From Trichomonas vaginalis G3 (taxonomy: Eukaryota; Parabasalia; Trichomonadida; Trichomonadidae), in contig NC_067206.1 of the NCBI RefSeq assembly GCF_026262505.1, forward strand, positions 1,674,001-1,738,000: 64,000 nt of DNA, written 5' to 3'. Under the pieces are notes generated by a model. That model saw nothing but the letters and a program-made list of their open reading frames with translations. It did no database searches and was not told where the DNA came from. Positions 31,591 through 41,982 of this stretch are shown here, in pieces. The stretch's first letter is position 1. Each line of letters opens with the position of its first letter. The position numbers and the translations under genes were made by a program.

Positions 31591-32843
31591 GAACTACTTA
31601 TTTTCATAAACCACTATTTTCTTTCAAATTTCTGAACTTCATTTTTTTAATATAATAATATTGTATTAACCATTATATTTTCTATCCCTATCTTACATTT
31701 GCACTGATGTTCTCAATGAAATCTATTGTATCATATCTCAAATACTCTCAAACAAAATCTTTTAAGATCATCAAAGGATCCACTTGATTTACTTCTTTTT
31801 TGTACAATGAATGCTAAATACCGACATAAGAATCTTCAATATTTTATATTATTTGTCAAATATCTTAAATCTGAGATTGATTTATCCATGATTATTCTAA
31901 TATTATTAAAATCATTCTAATTCTTTAATTATTCATTAATTCATATATATATTTGTTAATTTTCTTGATATATCAAACAATCAAAATTGGGAGAAAAAAA
32001 TAATTAGATGAGATTTGAACCTGATACCTCTCTTTGTAGGTGCAAAAACCGTTCATTTACACCACATAGTTTATTTCTATATTTCATATTGACGTTCCTA
32101 TTAGATTTTAATTTGTGTTTCCCCCTTCTAAAATCCATCATCATGCTAAATTACTCATTTTGCTTTAATTGACCAAATCGCAAATTATATAATTCTAACA
32201 TTTCCATAAAAATTTCCCATATTCATTATTTACTTTTTTAATTTTCTTCTTTTACTATTACATTTCTTGACATTTTTCAAATATTTTCAAAAAAATAAAT
32301 TTTTTCCTCATATAATTTTATATCTCAAAATTGAACATTTTATATTACTAGTGAATACAATAGTATTGACCTAGACACCATCCCCATATCATATACCAAA
32401 TTTGGAGCCAAAATCATCGTTAAATCTTTGGTTGGACACCCTCTCATTATAGTTTTTTTCAATGCTCAGAAATAATTTTATCAACCATCACAAATTAATT
32501 GTAGAAATAACCATAAATTAATATTCTAACGAGATCGACGATTTTCTTATTCCGATGATATAAGTGCCATTAGATTGTTGGTTGATAATGGTTGTAATAT
32601 TTTTAATATTCCATCAGATGAAATAATTTTTAATTTAGAGTATCAGATCATTTCAATTAATTGAGAGGTTCTATCGGTAAACTCATGATTGGACGATGAA
32701 AGTTTTTATCAGAATGATATATAAACAATCGTAAGAATTATGTTTTGCTATATTTATCGAGTGAATTATAAAGATAAAAGATAAAAAATAAATACAATAG
32801 ATGTAAATATTTTAATCTCTGACATTTTCGGTTGTCAGAACTT
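31591..32843. other. intergenic, no gene seen
   Basis: 1.2 kb of AT-rich sequence. It holds the right copy of the 18-bp inverted repeat (32427-32444) and a tRNA-like B-box word near 32030 that does not fold as a tRNA. Confidence 0.5.
32427..32444 (-). repeat. 18-bp inverted repeat, right copy
   Basis: Exact reverse complement of 8775-8792. Confidence 0.5.
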
Positions 32844-34667
32844 TTATACTTTATGGTTCTGATCTTTTTCTAAGATTTCCAAGAATAATGGATTACCTTC
32901 ATTAATATTAATAGTTACGAGTTCGAAATCTTTCAAGTTGATCGGAGATATTTTGAGGACTTGTTTTTCTCCAGGGGGCAAAGTACCTTTGAGTGGTGAT
33001 ATATCGAGTGTGTCTAGTTTATCTATATTCCATTCAGCAGTTGCACACGAATTATTCATTAATTCTATTTGGTCATCTGATTTCAGAACGAAACTTCTTT
33101 TATCGACGGTAAGATGTGGAATAGACAACATTGAAAGCTCATCTCTCCTTTTATTTTTGATTTTGAGATATAAACTCTTTCTTTCTTCGTCAATTACACA
33201 AAGAGTAAATTCGAAAACTGCATTTACCGGGCGATGATCACTAATTGTAACATTTTTGAAGGATCTATACTGGATTGGCTTTGGAGATATTGGGTAGTTT
33301 GGTTCTCCAGTTGAAACACCAAAATAAGATTCGCCTGCAAACTCGCCAATCTTCGTATCCCTTATAATATCGGTTTCAAATATCATATTATTTGATTCTG
33401 TTTCGAATTTAAGATTTTCGTTCTTAACCGCTATAATTCTATCACAATAAGAAGGGACTCTTTGTTTTTTGCTAGTATCATAGATCTGTGAATTCTTATC
33501 GAACCTATATGTTGGTAAAAACGCAATCTCGCCTTCAATGATAGGGAATTTTTCTTGCAAAAGCTCATCATGAGGTAATAATTTACTGATTCCATTTTCC
33601 AAGCAGATATTAATGCAGTCGTCATAATCTAGCTGCAATCTATAGTTAAGATCACCACTGATAAACTTGTAATCACTATCAATTTCGTTTAATTTTGAAA
33701 TTATTGTTTGCAGCTGTTCGTTTCGAACCTGTAAGTTCTCTCTGTGGGGAATCAGATGACAACCACAATAAGATATGGTTGTTTCCGCCACTTTCATAGT
33801 GACAAAAATAGCAGATTTATTTGCAAGAGTTCCTGCCCCTCCAAAACGAATGGTTTCAATGCCAATGATCTCTGATTTGTGATGTAAGTCATTTTTAATA
33901 AAAATTTCTACATAAACGCTGCCTAACATTGAATGATGGATTGATCTGTAACCATTTTTAAGTCCAGCTTTAATAAAAACATTGTGCCAGTCTTCAAGAT
34001 GAGGAGAATTGCCAATCATGGCAGATTGAACAGACATTTCAACTTCTTCAAGAGAAATACAAATTATTGGTTCTTTTGCATCAAAAATGAACTCGCATTC
34101 ATCAGGATTAACAGGAGGAATGTTACTTGCAACATTCCATGTAATAATTGAGATTTTGGAAGCTTCCATTTTTGTAAAATACTGTCTGTTTAAGAAATCT
34201 ACTCTTCTGTTCCAAGTCTTATCACCAGCAGGATAGAAATCGAGTGGAAATAGTGGAGCGAGGTATTCAACGAAAGGAATATTGTTGTTTACTTTTCCAA
34301 CTGAATGTAAAAATCTCAAATTTTCATTATAAAACTGATCTTCATACATTGATGATATACGCGAACAAATGGAAATTTGTGATTGTATAATATCCCCAAA
34401 ACGTAAACTCCGACTAAGAAGTTGAATCGAAAGATTATCATAATTTTGAAAGTAAAGGGTAATGATACCTAATTCTGTCTTAGCTGTTATAGAAAAGTTA
34501 ATTTTGAAAATACTAACGTAACAATCATTATATTTAAAATATAAATATGCGTTAGCAATTGAATCTTTATAAAGGCAGATACCAATAGTATATAGAATGT
34601 TATTTGAGACTAAAACAACTTCAGTTTCTACCCATTTTCCACAAAGATTCACAAAGTCTTCCATCAT
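32844..34667 (-). CDS. inositol polyphosphate 5-phosphatase, OCRL-like
   Basis: 607 aa. It removes the 5-phosphate from phosphoinositides such as PtdIns(4,5)P2 on endosomal or plasma membranes. The catalytic motifs of the exonuclease/endonuclease/phosphatase fold are present in order: ITWNVAS (about 175), ISLEEVEM, GCHLIPHREN (about 300), SGDLNYRLQ (about 340), PSYCDRI (about 410) and SDHRPVNA (about 475). The last 120 residues fit an ASH/Ig-like domain, and the first 150 may be a PH-like fold; the order PH, 5-phosphatase, ASH is that of OCRL/INPP5B. No RhoGAP domain follows. The ATG at 34667 is the first after upstream stops. This is an intact host gene, and it stands next to the outer edge of the nested elements. 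Confidence 0.9.
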   Translation of the reverse strand: MMEDFVNLCGKWVETEVVLVSNNILYTIGICLYKDSIANAYLYFKYNDCYVSIFKINFSITAKTELGIITLYFQNYDNLSIQLLSRSLRFGDIIQSQISICSRISSMYEDQFYNENLRFLHSVGKVNNNIPFVEYLAPLFPLDFYPAGDKTWNRRVDFLNRQYFTKMEASKISIITWNVASNIPPVNPDECEFIFDAKEPIICISLEEVEMSVQSAMIGNSPHLEDWHNVFIKAGLKNGYRSIHHSMLGSVYVEIFIKNDLHHKSEIIGIETIRFGGAGTLANKSAIFVTMKVAETTISYCGCHLIPHRENLQVRNEQLQTIISKLNEIDSDYKFISGDLNYRLQLDYDDCINICLENGISKLLPHDELLQEKFPIIEGEIAFLPTYRFDKNSQIYDTSKKQRVPSYCDRIIAVKNENLKFETESNNMIFETDIIRDTKIGEFAGESYFGVSTGEPNYPISPKPIQYRSFKNVTISDHRPVNAVFEFTLCVIDEERKSLYLKIKNKRRDELSMLSIPHLTVDKRSFVLKSDDQIELMNNSCATAEWNIDKLDTLDISPLKGTLPPGEKQVLKISPINLKDFELVTININEGNPLFLEILEKDQNHKV

Positions 34668-34784
34668 AAATTTTACTCTTTTATTTTTTATTTTTACCTG
34701 AAATATATTCTAGCATGAAACTGGAATACCTTTGATATAAATATCGATTATAGCATCTTATTATATACATGGGCAAATGGCGGG

Positions 34785-35434
34785 AAAAGTGACAACCTAA
34801 ATTTGTAGTGGCGGGGGTGACACTTTTTGTTGTCTAGTTGAGTATAAGAAATCTCACTAATAGATGACAAATATAATGCATTTCCCTATCACACGGAGGC
34901 TAGATGAACTTTTTTTCAAAATGAGTTGTGAAATATGAAACGAAAAAGAATTTCAAATTCAATTTTAATCATGAACAGTTCTTTAATCTGTGAAAACAAT
35001 AAGATACCAAATACTAAAGGAGCACAGCATGATCCCTACATTGTGATTGCAGTAATCCAAACAAAAAAATAATCAGCTTATTTTCTACCCAAACATAGAA
35101 AGAAATATGATGTAATCGAACCCAAATACAAATGAAAGCTCCTCAAGTTGCTTTCGAGTACTCATACGGCTTATAAATCTTTTTTAATTAATGAAAAATA
35201 AAATTTTGATTTATTTTTGATATCTATCTAGTTTTTATAAGTCAGATACCCCCAATTTAGTTATGTTTATAGTTACTATAGAGAATTTTCTAAGATAATA
35301 CAATTCGATATTGATAAATAATTAGCGCTAATATATTAATGGTAGGTTTGGCTAGATTCTACATAAATACGATAAATCATGACTTGTAGCTAATCTATTG
35401 ATGGAAATGTGAATTTGATAGAAAAATCGAAAGT
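34785..35434. other. left arm of the outer element, no gene seen
   Basis: AT-rich; no reading frame of note. The matching right arm is 61769-62196. Confidence 0.5.
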
Positions 35435-36003
35435 TCGTTCAAAGTGTTATAGACCGAAAATAGATTTTTTCGGCTTTCTCTTCAAATAATTGAAAGAATG
35501 ATACTATTATAGGTTTATTATATTATATAGCATATAATCATGCTATAGCCGAAAATTATAAGTTTTGAGAAGATTGAATATAACACAAATAAATTTGAAT
35601 GTAAGTTAAATTGCTTGTTGTTTTTAATAGCTATTTAATGAGAAATCCAATATTGCAAAATTCAAATTGAATGATTGAAAGAACAGAAAAAGTCATTCTT
35701 TTCAATTTCGAATATGTTTCATTGTATTTATAATTATATGGCAAATAAGATATTTAAACTTGATTTTTGAAGGAAAATTCACAAAATTGAATAAATTCAA
35801 ATAATTTTTATTCAAAAATAAACTAGTTATTTGAGTTTAATACTAATTACCTATTCAAACTACAAAGTTTTAATTTAAAATATTTTGTGAGATCAGATTG
35901 AATTAATTCAAGGTTCTTTTCAAATAATATAAATAACCATATTACGCATTTTCGAACATTCTAAACCAAATATATAAAAATGGGAGACGAATGTTAAATT
36001 TGC

Positions 36004-36515
36004 TAGACATGGGGGAGTTGTCTGCAAAGTTTTAGCTCTTATCTCTAACAAAAAATTAATTTTTAAAAAAAAGACCGAATACGTTTCACAGCGAGAAAAA
36101 ATAAAAGGCAAGATAGAATTTTCTAGACATAAAGAAGTTGTTTACCGAGTTTTAGCTCTTATCTCTAACAAAAAATTAATTTTTAAAAAAAAGACCGAAT
36201 ACGTTTCACAGCGAGAAAAAAATAAAAGGCAAGATAGAATTTTCTAGACATAAAGAAGTTGTTTACCGAGTTTAGCTCTTATCTCTAACAAAAAATTAAT
36301 TTTTAAAAAAAAGACCGAATACGTTTCACAGCGAGAAAAAAATAAAAGGCAAGATAGAATTTTCTAGACATAAAGAAGTTGTTTACCGAGTTTTAGCTCT
36401 TATCTCTAACAAAAAATTAATTTTTAAAAAAAAGACCGAATACGTTTCACAGCGAGAAAAAAATAAAAGGCAAGATAGAATTTTCTAGACATAAAGAAGT
36501 TGTCTACAAGTGTCA
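36004..36515 (+). repeat. 121-bp tandem units in left TIR (4 copies)
   Basis: Each unit contains AGACCGAATACGTTTCACAG and TTAGCTCTTATCTCTAACA. Copies are nearly identical, differing by single A or T counts. Confidence 0.85.
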
Positions 36516-36915
36516 GCTGTTACTTCTTCTCAATACTGATATACAATAAAAATCTTTATTATTTATTTAACCTTTATTGTTTCATTAAACTTCATTTATT
36601 TATATTATAGTTTTATTCTTTTAGCTACTTGTAAAATAATCTAATTTTATATCATCATTTTACCGGATTATTCTTCAGTACATCGATTGTGTATCTAAAA
36701 TAATATCATTATCCTTTTCTGTTTTTTCCAAAATTCTTTTAAATATCTTTTTTGGTTAGATTACTTTATCTTTTACTTTTATTTTTTAATTTCAAAAAAA
36801 AATTTGGTGATTGTTCTATTCTGTTACAATGTGCATTATCATATTCTAATGAATTATTCATTACATACATTTAAAAAAACTTGTTAAAAATGTAATTAAA
36901 AAATTATGTTTATTA
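36516..36915. other. non-coding region beside the transposase end
   Basis: AT-rich; no gene seen between the tandem units and the transposase stop. Confidence 0.5.
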
Positions 36916-37547
36916 TTACGCTGTGAATGTGTCAACAGCGGTCATGCCTGTATCTGTATCCCATATTTGCCACAACCTTTCTGTATCTGCATTTGTGTAT
37001 TTCGGTTTCAGCTGATACATTTGATTTGGCGTGTAATTTGTTCCAGTTAATGGATTAATTGGGAGATCTTCATGCGGTGTGTTATTATTGTACTCCCAAA
37101 TAAAGGCAGGGATAGCCTGAATGCTTTGGCAGCGCTCCAATGTCGGCCAGAATCTCTCAATCTTCCCATTTTGGTAGGGAGAATGAGAGTCTGTATGCCG
37201 CCATTGGACGCCCCAAAGATCAAGTAGATCTTGAAAGGCGCCCCTATTTTCTGAACCGTTGTCGGTCCAGAAACAATAAGGGGCGCCAAATTCAATGAAG
37301 GCGGAAGCCGCAACGTTCGCTGTCGTCGCTGCCAGCATATCTGGTATTTGTATACACGCTAGGACTTTGCGGCTAAAATCGTCGATTATGCCATAAATAT
37401 ACTGGCCACGAACACCCCTAAAATAATGAACATCTGCGTGCCAGATAAGATTGGGTGAAAGCGCCCAATATCTTACTGCTGTTTCTGGCCCGGCATGCTC
37501 TAATCGCGTCTTGGTGAAATGATTTTCTTTGAAGTATCTGCGTACTT
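36916..37547 (-). pseudogene. rve-type transposase, C-terminal part (split by the Maverick insertion)
   Basis: Shows the catalytic triad of the retroviral-integrase-like fold: IWHADVHYF (first Asp, about 37440), FWTDNGSEN (second Asp) and HSPYQNGKIERFW (Glu), the last two spaced about 35 residues apart. The reading frame runs straight to the Maverick border, and the N-terminal part lies beyond the Maverick at 60323-60670. The gene was therefore whole when the Maverick landed. Confidence 0.85.
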
Positions 37548-38203
37548 AGTTAGTATGGTTAAGTTGGGTATGGTGGCACTGCGTTCCACCTTACCCAATA
37601 CTTGTGAATTTGACACTTTACAAAACCATTAACGTATATTTTACAACATGAACGCAAAAAATAACTTAACCTTAAATATTTACAAAGCCGCCAACAATTT
37701 CACCTCACTATCGTTCTCACTAACAACTTCACTAATGTTCTCATAAATTTTCCTCAATATCTTCATCATCAGTGTTAACCCTATTGTAGTCATACTTGAA
37801 GCCATAAACTTTCTCTAACTTCTTAACGTACAATTTACATAACTTACCTTCGTCATCGTATGGTTTAATGATATAACTATTTCTATCTTTATAAACAGTC
37901 AATGAAAAGTCAACTGGTCTCGGATGTATTTGAAAGAACATGTTATGCTCAGGAAGGAAGAATAAATGTTTAAATGTATGTTTGTTATATGTTTTGATTT
38001 GTATGAGTTGCTTTTGTTCTGTCATTACATCCAAATAAAATAAAAATAATTTTAAAAATAAACTTAAAAATTAATGATATCACCACCCTCACACGTATGA
38101 AAACATAGCACAAAAATAAATTTAGGTGAAGTGGTGAGATCTCACCTGTTTTTTCACCTCTTTTTTCACCCGTTGAATTCATTACTTTATAACTCTCTTC
38201 CTT
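37548..38203 (+). repeat. element B left terminal inverted repeat
   Basis: 656 bp; reverse complement of 59667-60322 with only a few differences. It contains a whole small gene and the 3' end of the next. Confidence 0.92.
37741..38025 (-). CDS. TIR-encoded small protein (94 aa), left copy
   Basis: Starts MTEQKQLIQIKTYNKH; the upstream in-frame TTG is not taken as start. An identical copy is encoded in the right inverted repeat (59845-60129). Soluble, with an acidic end (DDEDIEENL). Unknown function. Being in the inverted repeat, it is present twice and kept identical. Confidence 0.65.
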   Translation of the reverse strand: MTEQKQLIQIKTYNKHTFKHLFFLPEHNMFFQIHPRPVDFSLTVYKDRNSYIIKPYDDEGKLCKLYVKKLEKVYGFKYDYNRVNTDDEDIEENL

Positions 38204-38694
38204 GGTTTCTTTTTAGTTGCTTTCTTCACGTCTGTCTCCAACTTGACTGTCTTTCTTCTTCGTCCGTAATGATACCAATTACTTCCACCAGTCAATGGGT
38301 CAAATGGTCTTTCGTAAGGGTTTCCATACATTCCATAGGGACCATACGGAAGAACTACTGGTGGAGGAAGAGTTCCATCGACTCTATTTAAATGCATTGT
38401 TTCACCTTTCATCTGGTCATTAAAGTCTTTTGCGTGTTTTGCAAACTCATCGTCCTTTCCTAAAGCATTTTCTGACTCAGTCGCAACCAAATTGGATGCT
38501 TTATTTATGAGTCCTATTTTATTTAATCTTAACTTCTTTGCAACCCAGCCTCCAATCTTTCCTTTATTTGCATCTAATGTCTTCGAAACTCTTCCTCCAC
38601 TCATTTTATTTACTGCGTCATAAGCTCCAAGTGCTTTTGCTCCAAATGCTAATGCTTTTGTTCCCATTGCGCCTAAAGCTGCCCAAGCTACCAT
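38182..38694 (-). CDS. basic virion-like protein with amphipathic N-terminus (170 aa), element B
   Basis: Ala/Gly-rich hydrophobic start (WAALGAMGTKALAFGAKALG), a middle with Pro/Tyr/Gly (VVLPYGPYGMYGNPYERP) and a strongly basic end (KKATKKKPRKRVIK). The layout recalls adenovirus minor core or entry proteins (VI, VII). Its 3' end lies in the inverted repeat. The start abuts the next gene without a gap. Confidence 0.55.
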   Translation of the reverse strand: MVAWAALGAMGTKALAFGAKALGAYDAVNKMSGGRVSKTLDANKGKIGGWVAKKLRLNKIGLINKASNLVATESENALGKDDEFAKHAKDFNDQMKGETMHLNRVDGTLPPPVVLPYGPYGMYGNPYERPFDPLTGGSNWYHYGRRRKTVKLETDVKKATKKKPRKRVIK

Positions 38695-38892
38695 TTACAC
38701 CATATTAAAATCATCTCTCTTCAATATTATCTCATAAAAGTTCTCGTTACTGGAGAAAGTCAATGAAACATAAACATTCTCATTCATAAACTTCTTTCTT
38801 ATATCATCTATTCGCTTCAAAATGTCTGAACAATTGCTAACATCTTCTACAACAGTTATTTCATCATGAATGACCTTCAAGAACAAGCTCAT
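38695..38892 (-). CDS. small hypothetical protein (65 aa), element B
   Basis: Packed end to end between its neighbours on the same strand. Mixed alpha/beta sequence (ILKRIDDIRKKFMNENVYV). Not recognised. Confidence 0.5.
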   Translation of the reverse strand: MSLFLKVIHDEITVVEDVSNCSDILKRIDDIRKKFMNENVYVSLTFSSNENFYEIILKRDDFNMV

Positions 38893-39774
38893 TTAATATG
38901 CTATTAAAATCATCTCAATAATGAGTCCATCCTTTCCATCTTTAGGTAGCACAACATCTTTCATTGAAGAAGGTTCGACAAGTCTTATGTTAAACTTACT
39001 GACAAAGTTTGTTATACTATAATGCTTCGGTGGCGAATACATGTAGTTTGAAAGACATAATATAGATTCTTCAGCAAATTCACTTATACTGGATTTTATA
39101 ACAATGTTCTCACGAGACCAAATACCACCAATTGACAATCTTGTAAGCAATCCTGCTGAACCTTCAACTGTAAACGTCGATGGTAACATTCCACGAAGGT
39201 CATCTATTGACATCTTTGAGTCACTGAATTTAAATATTTTCTTAAAGCAATCGTCATTATCTAACCATGCAATAGCTTTGAAGTTTTCATTCGAATATAC
39301 ATCTGCTTCATTAAATGTAAAACCTGACTTCTTTGCAGAGATGACTTTAAAATCTATTGAGTTTGTTTCAAAATTATATGCTATGCTAACTTCTGAAGGT
39401 AATGGATGTCCTTCCGCAGTCAGTTGTTCTCTCACTACCGTTTGAAGCTTTGTGTTAAAAACTTTCATGTCATCTCCTGTGTCTAGGTTCACATACACAG
39501 CAACAGGAAAACTATCTTGCTTCTTTGTTTCATCATTATACCTCAAAACATTAAAGTTCTTCAATAATATTGTTCTTCCTGCTGGAATACTTCGAACCTG
39601 TCTGATTTCAATAGCTTTCTCACCTCCTACATACTCTACCCAGTGCCTTGGATATTCATAAGTATACTGACTTTCTTGAATTTTGGTAGGTTTCATCATA
39701 ACGTGTTCATAGTATATCTTTATACTCTTGTCAGTTAGACTCGGTGCTATGTTCTGAATATTTCTGACTTGCAT
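38893..39774 (-). CDS. virion-like beta-rich protein (293 aa), element B
   Basis: The start is taken at MQVRNIQNIAPSLTDKS (39774), only 16 bp from the divergent ATPase start; a longer frame upstream would overlap that gene. Beta-rich throughout, with HWVEYVGGEKAIEIRQVR near residue 50. Candidate minor capsid or penton-base protein; no diagnostic motif. Confidence 0.5.
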   Translation of the reverse strand: MQVRNIQNIAPSLTDKSIKIYYEHVMMKPTKIQESQYTYEYPRHWVEYVGGEKAIEIRQVRSIPAGRTILLKNFNVLRYNDETKKQDSFPVAVYVNLDTGDDMKVFNTKLQTVVREQLTAEGHPLPSEVSIAYNFETNSIDFKVISAKKSGFTFNEADVYSNENFKAIAWLDNDDCFKKIFKFSDSKMSIDDLRGMLPSTFTVEGSAGLLTRLSIGGIWSRENIVIKSSISEFAEESILCLSNYMYSPPKHYSITNFVSKFNIRLVEPSSMKDVVLPKDGKDGLIIEMILIAY

Positions 39775-39790
39775 TTTTAATGGAGATAAA

Positions 39791-40678
39791 ATGAAGCATT
39801 TAATACATGACGTAGATGAAGACATGAATGAAACTACAGACAAACTTAACTCTTCTCTCATTCTTCCTTTCAGTAAGGACTATGAGTTCTGTTCAAATGG
39901 CGTTTATTTCTATTGTGGAAAGATGGGTTCAGGTAAGACATTTAATTTAATTCGTCATATACTCATAACAGAACGTTTAGGAAATGACTCATATTATGAC
40001 CAAATCATTATATCAGCAACTTCAGACTCTATGGACTCAACAGCGAAAACATTTATGTCAAAAGTTCAAGCCTCTGTCGTTAAAGTTCCAGACAGTGAAC
40101 TCATTGAATTTCTTCAACGTTACATTCGACGTAAGAGGAAATATTATGCCATCGTTGAATTTATACAGTCAGGAATGCAAAAGACTTCTGAGGAGATGGA
40201 AAGAATTATTGACAAACACCACTTACGTCAGTACTCAGGAGTTTACGATATGAAACGACTGACAAACTACATTCTATCAAAACTTTCAAAATACCCCTTC
40301 AAAAAATATCCTTCAAACACTCTGCTCGTTTGCGACGACTTCGCTGGTAAAGGTTTAGTGTCAAAACCAGACTCACCATTAGCTAATATCATTACTAAAG
40401 TCAGACATTACCACTTAACTGTAGCAATACTTATGCAAACATGGAGGTTTTTAGCTTTAAACATAAAACGTCTCATAACTGACTTCGTTATCTTTCAAGG
40501 TTTCTCACGTTATGATATTGAACTCATTTGGAAACAGTCAGGTATAACATTACCTTTTGAAGAAATTTGGGAAGCATATAAGTCTCTCATCTCTCCTCGT
40601 TCATACCTTGAGATTCATATCATGACTAATACCATTAAAGTCAAAAATATTCCATGGGAACGACCAACATTGTTTTAA
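39791..40678 (+). CDS. FtsK/A32-type packaging ATPase, element B
   Basis: 295 aa, intact. Walker A YCGKMGSGKT (about residue 45), Walker B NTLLVCDDFAG (about 185), then AILMQTWRF and FVIFQGFSRYDIEL. This family pumps DNA into capsids of Polintons, virophages and NCLDVs. It corresponds to the broken copy at 20539-21365. It shares a 16-bp divergent promoter with the gene on its left. Confidence 0.85.
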   Translation: MKHLIHDVDEDMNETTDKLNSSLILPFSKDYEFCSNGVYFYCGKMGSGKTFNLIRHILITERLGNDSYYDQIIISATSDSMDSTAKTFMSKVQASVVKVPDSELIEFLQRYIRRKRKYYAIVEFIQSGMQKTSEEMERIIDKHHLRQYSGVYDMKRLTNYILSKLSKYPFKKYPSNTLLVCDDFAGKGLVSKPDSPLANIITKVRHYHLTVAILMQTWRFLALNIKRLITDFVIFQGFSRYDIELIWKQSGITLPFEEIWEAYKSLISPRSYLEIHIMTNTIKVKNIPWERPTLF

Positions 40679-41076
40679 AGTTTAACCTTCAATTGACTGA
40701 TGGTAAACAAATTCCATGCATCTCTGTCGCCATTTCTGTTAATATTTTTGCTGTCATTCATATCATCCACTTCTCCATCCGTTAGCTTTTGAGGATATGC
40801 GTTAGAATAGCTGTTCTTAAATGAAGGCTTTTCACCTTTGAGAGCATAAACTCTATAACTTTCTGCATACTTTATGTTTGAACCTCCTGAGCCATCATTG
40901 ACATAAATTTTTATAGGCTTCCACCCTTTGTTCATGTTCCTGCTTCTTCCCTTAGCTCTTTTGTTCAGTAGTTCTACATCTTTATACACAGCTCCTGTCT
41001 CAGTGAATTCAACAATATTTTCATTCGTTAGCTTTACATTCAAACCCTTGTCGAGTATATTGTTCATTTCATACAT
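40675..41076 (-). CDS. hypothetical protein (133 aa), element B
   Basis: Start taken at MYEMNNILDKGLNV (41076); the longer frame would overlap the divergent gene at 41102. Contains KAKGRSRNMNKG-like basic and Gly/Ser-rich stretches and ends in FTISQLKVKL. Convergent with the ATPase, overlapping by 4 bp. Not recognised. Confidence 0.5.
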   Translation of the reverse strand: MYEMNNILDKGLNVKLTNENIVEFTETGAVYKDVELLNKRAKGRSRNMNKGWKPIKIYVNDGSGGSNIKYAESYRVYALKGEKPSFKNSYSNAYPQKLTDGEVDDMNDSKNINRNGDRDAWNLFTISQLKVKL

Positions 41077-41101
41077 ATAAAAGGTTTTTATTCTATATGA
41101 A

Positions 41102-41716
41102 ATGAGAAGCAAATCCATCTTAGCTGGTGCCGTTAATGTTCCAATTGAACCAACATCAAATGTTGACTCACGAACGACAAACAATATTGTCATAAAGAAC
41201 TATAGTTCAGAGTGTTTGAAAGAAAAAGAACCAGAACTGAAATCCGTGAATTTAAACTCAGCTTCAAACGCTAACGCTACATCAGATGTTAAGTTAGAGT
41301 ATCCACCACTGGACCAAGTTCTTTCAAGAGAAGCCAACGACAACCCTTACACAAATGTTCAAACAAATCCTTCAGATAACGTAGACCATTACCTTCTTCA
41401 GTTATACCAAACAATTTTACTCAAAGACGATAAGAAGCTTTTGACAAATCTTATAAGCAAGAACCAAATAATTCTAACAAAGGAGGACCTTGAAAATGTT
41501 ATATCACGAATAACAGGGAAACAATGTGTCATTGACTATCTCGACCCTGAAATCGAATGCTGTGGTCAAACGCCACCATTCATGAAAATAGGTAACATCC
41601 GCATCATTGAAACACCAGGAACTACAGGAGTTGAGTTTAAGTATAAATATTCGAATGAATATACAAAACTTTCAACAGAATATAAACTTTGTTTGAAATA
41701 TGTTTTAGTAAATTAA
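41102..41716 (+). CDS. conserved CCG-motif protein, element B copy
   Basis: 204 aa. Low-complexity first half, then a conserved second half with ILTKEDLENVISRITGK and EIECCGQTPPF, matching the element A protein at 18843-19514. Unknown function; structural or assembly role inferred. Confidence 0.6.
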   Translation: MRSKSILAGAVNVPIEPTSNVDSRTTNNIVIKNYSSECLKEKEPELKSVNLNSASNANATSDVKLEYPPLDQVLSREANDNPYTNVQTNPSDNVDHYLLQLYQTILLKDDKKLLTNLISKNQIILTKEDLENVISRITGKQCVIDYLDPEIECCGQTPPFMKIGNIRIIETPGTTGVEFKYKYSNEYTKLSTEYKLCLKYVLVN

Positions 41717-41982
41717 AGCAATTTGTAATATCTATCCAAAACTTCTTCAACAGTATCGAACTCATCTTCATAATGCAAACCTAATCTTATTGACTTGGTG
41801 CAGTTTTCACTAACACAATATAGCGCTTTGCGCTCGGCGCCTTTGACGCCTTTTTCTGTTCTCTTGACTGACATAACTAATTCATTTGTTTCATCAAACA
41901 GCAACAACCAAAGTTCATGACCTAATACATAACATTCATACTTTATATTTTTAGCTCTGAGTTCTCTTGTAAGCTGTTGCAT
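41713..41982 (-). CDS. small hypothetical protein (89 aa), element B
   Basis: Compact beta-rich protein (YECYVLGHELWLLLFDE) with a helical end (FDTVEEVLDRYYKLL). Overlaps the preceding gene (41943-42719) by about 40 bp, in the same direction. Not recognised. Confidence 0.5.
   Translation of the reverse strand: MQQLTRELRAKNIKYECYVLGHELWLLLFDETNELVMSVKRTEKGVKGAERKALYCVSENCTKSIRLGLHYEDEFDTVEEVLDRYYKLL

Noticed and set aside
32010-32070. possible tRNA on the minus strand (GGTTCAAATC B-box word and GGTGTAAAT A-box-like word)
   Set aside because: No acceptor stem and no proper anticodon arm could be formed; chance match or old relic.
37985-38182. 65-codon frame (and its counterpart 59688-59885) in the terminal repeats
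   Set aside because: Runs through the iteron copy and AT-rich spacer on the strand of the 94-aa gene; no protein-like composition and it differs between the two ends.
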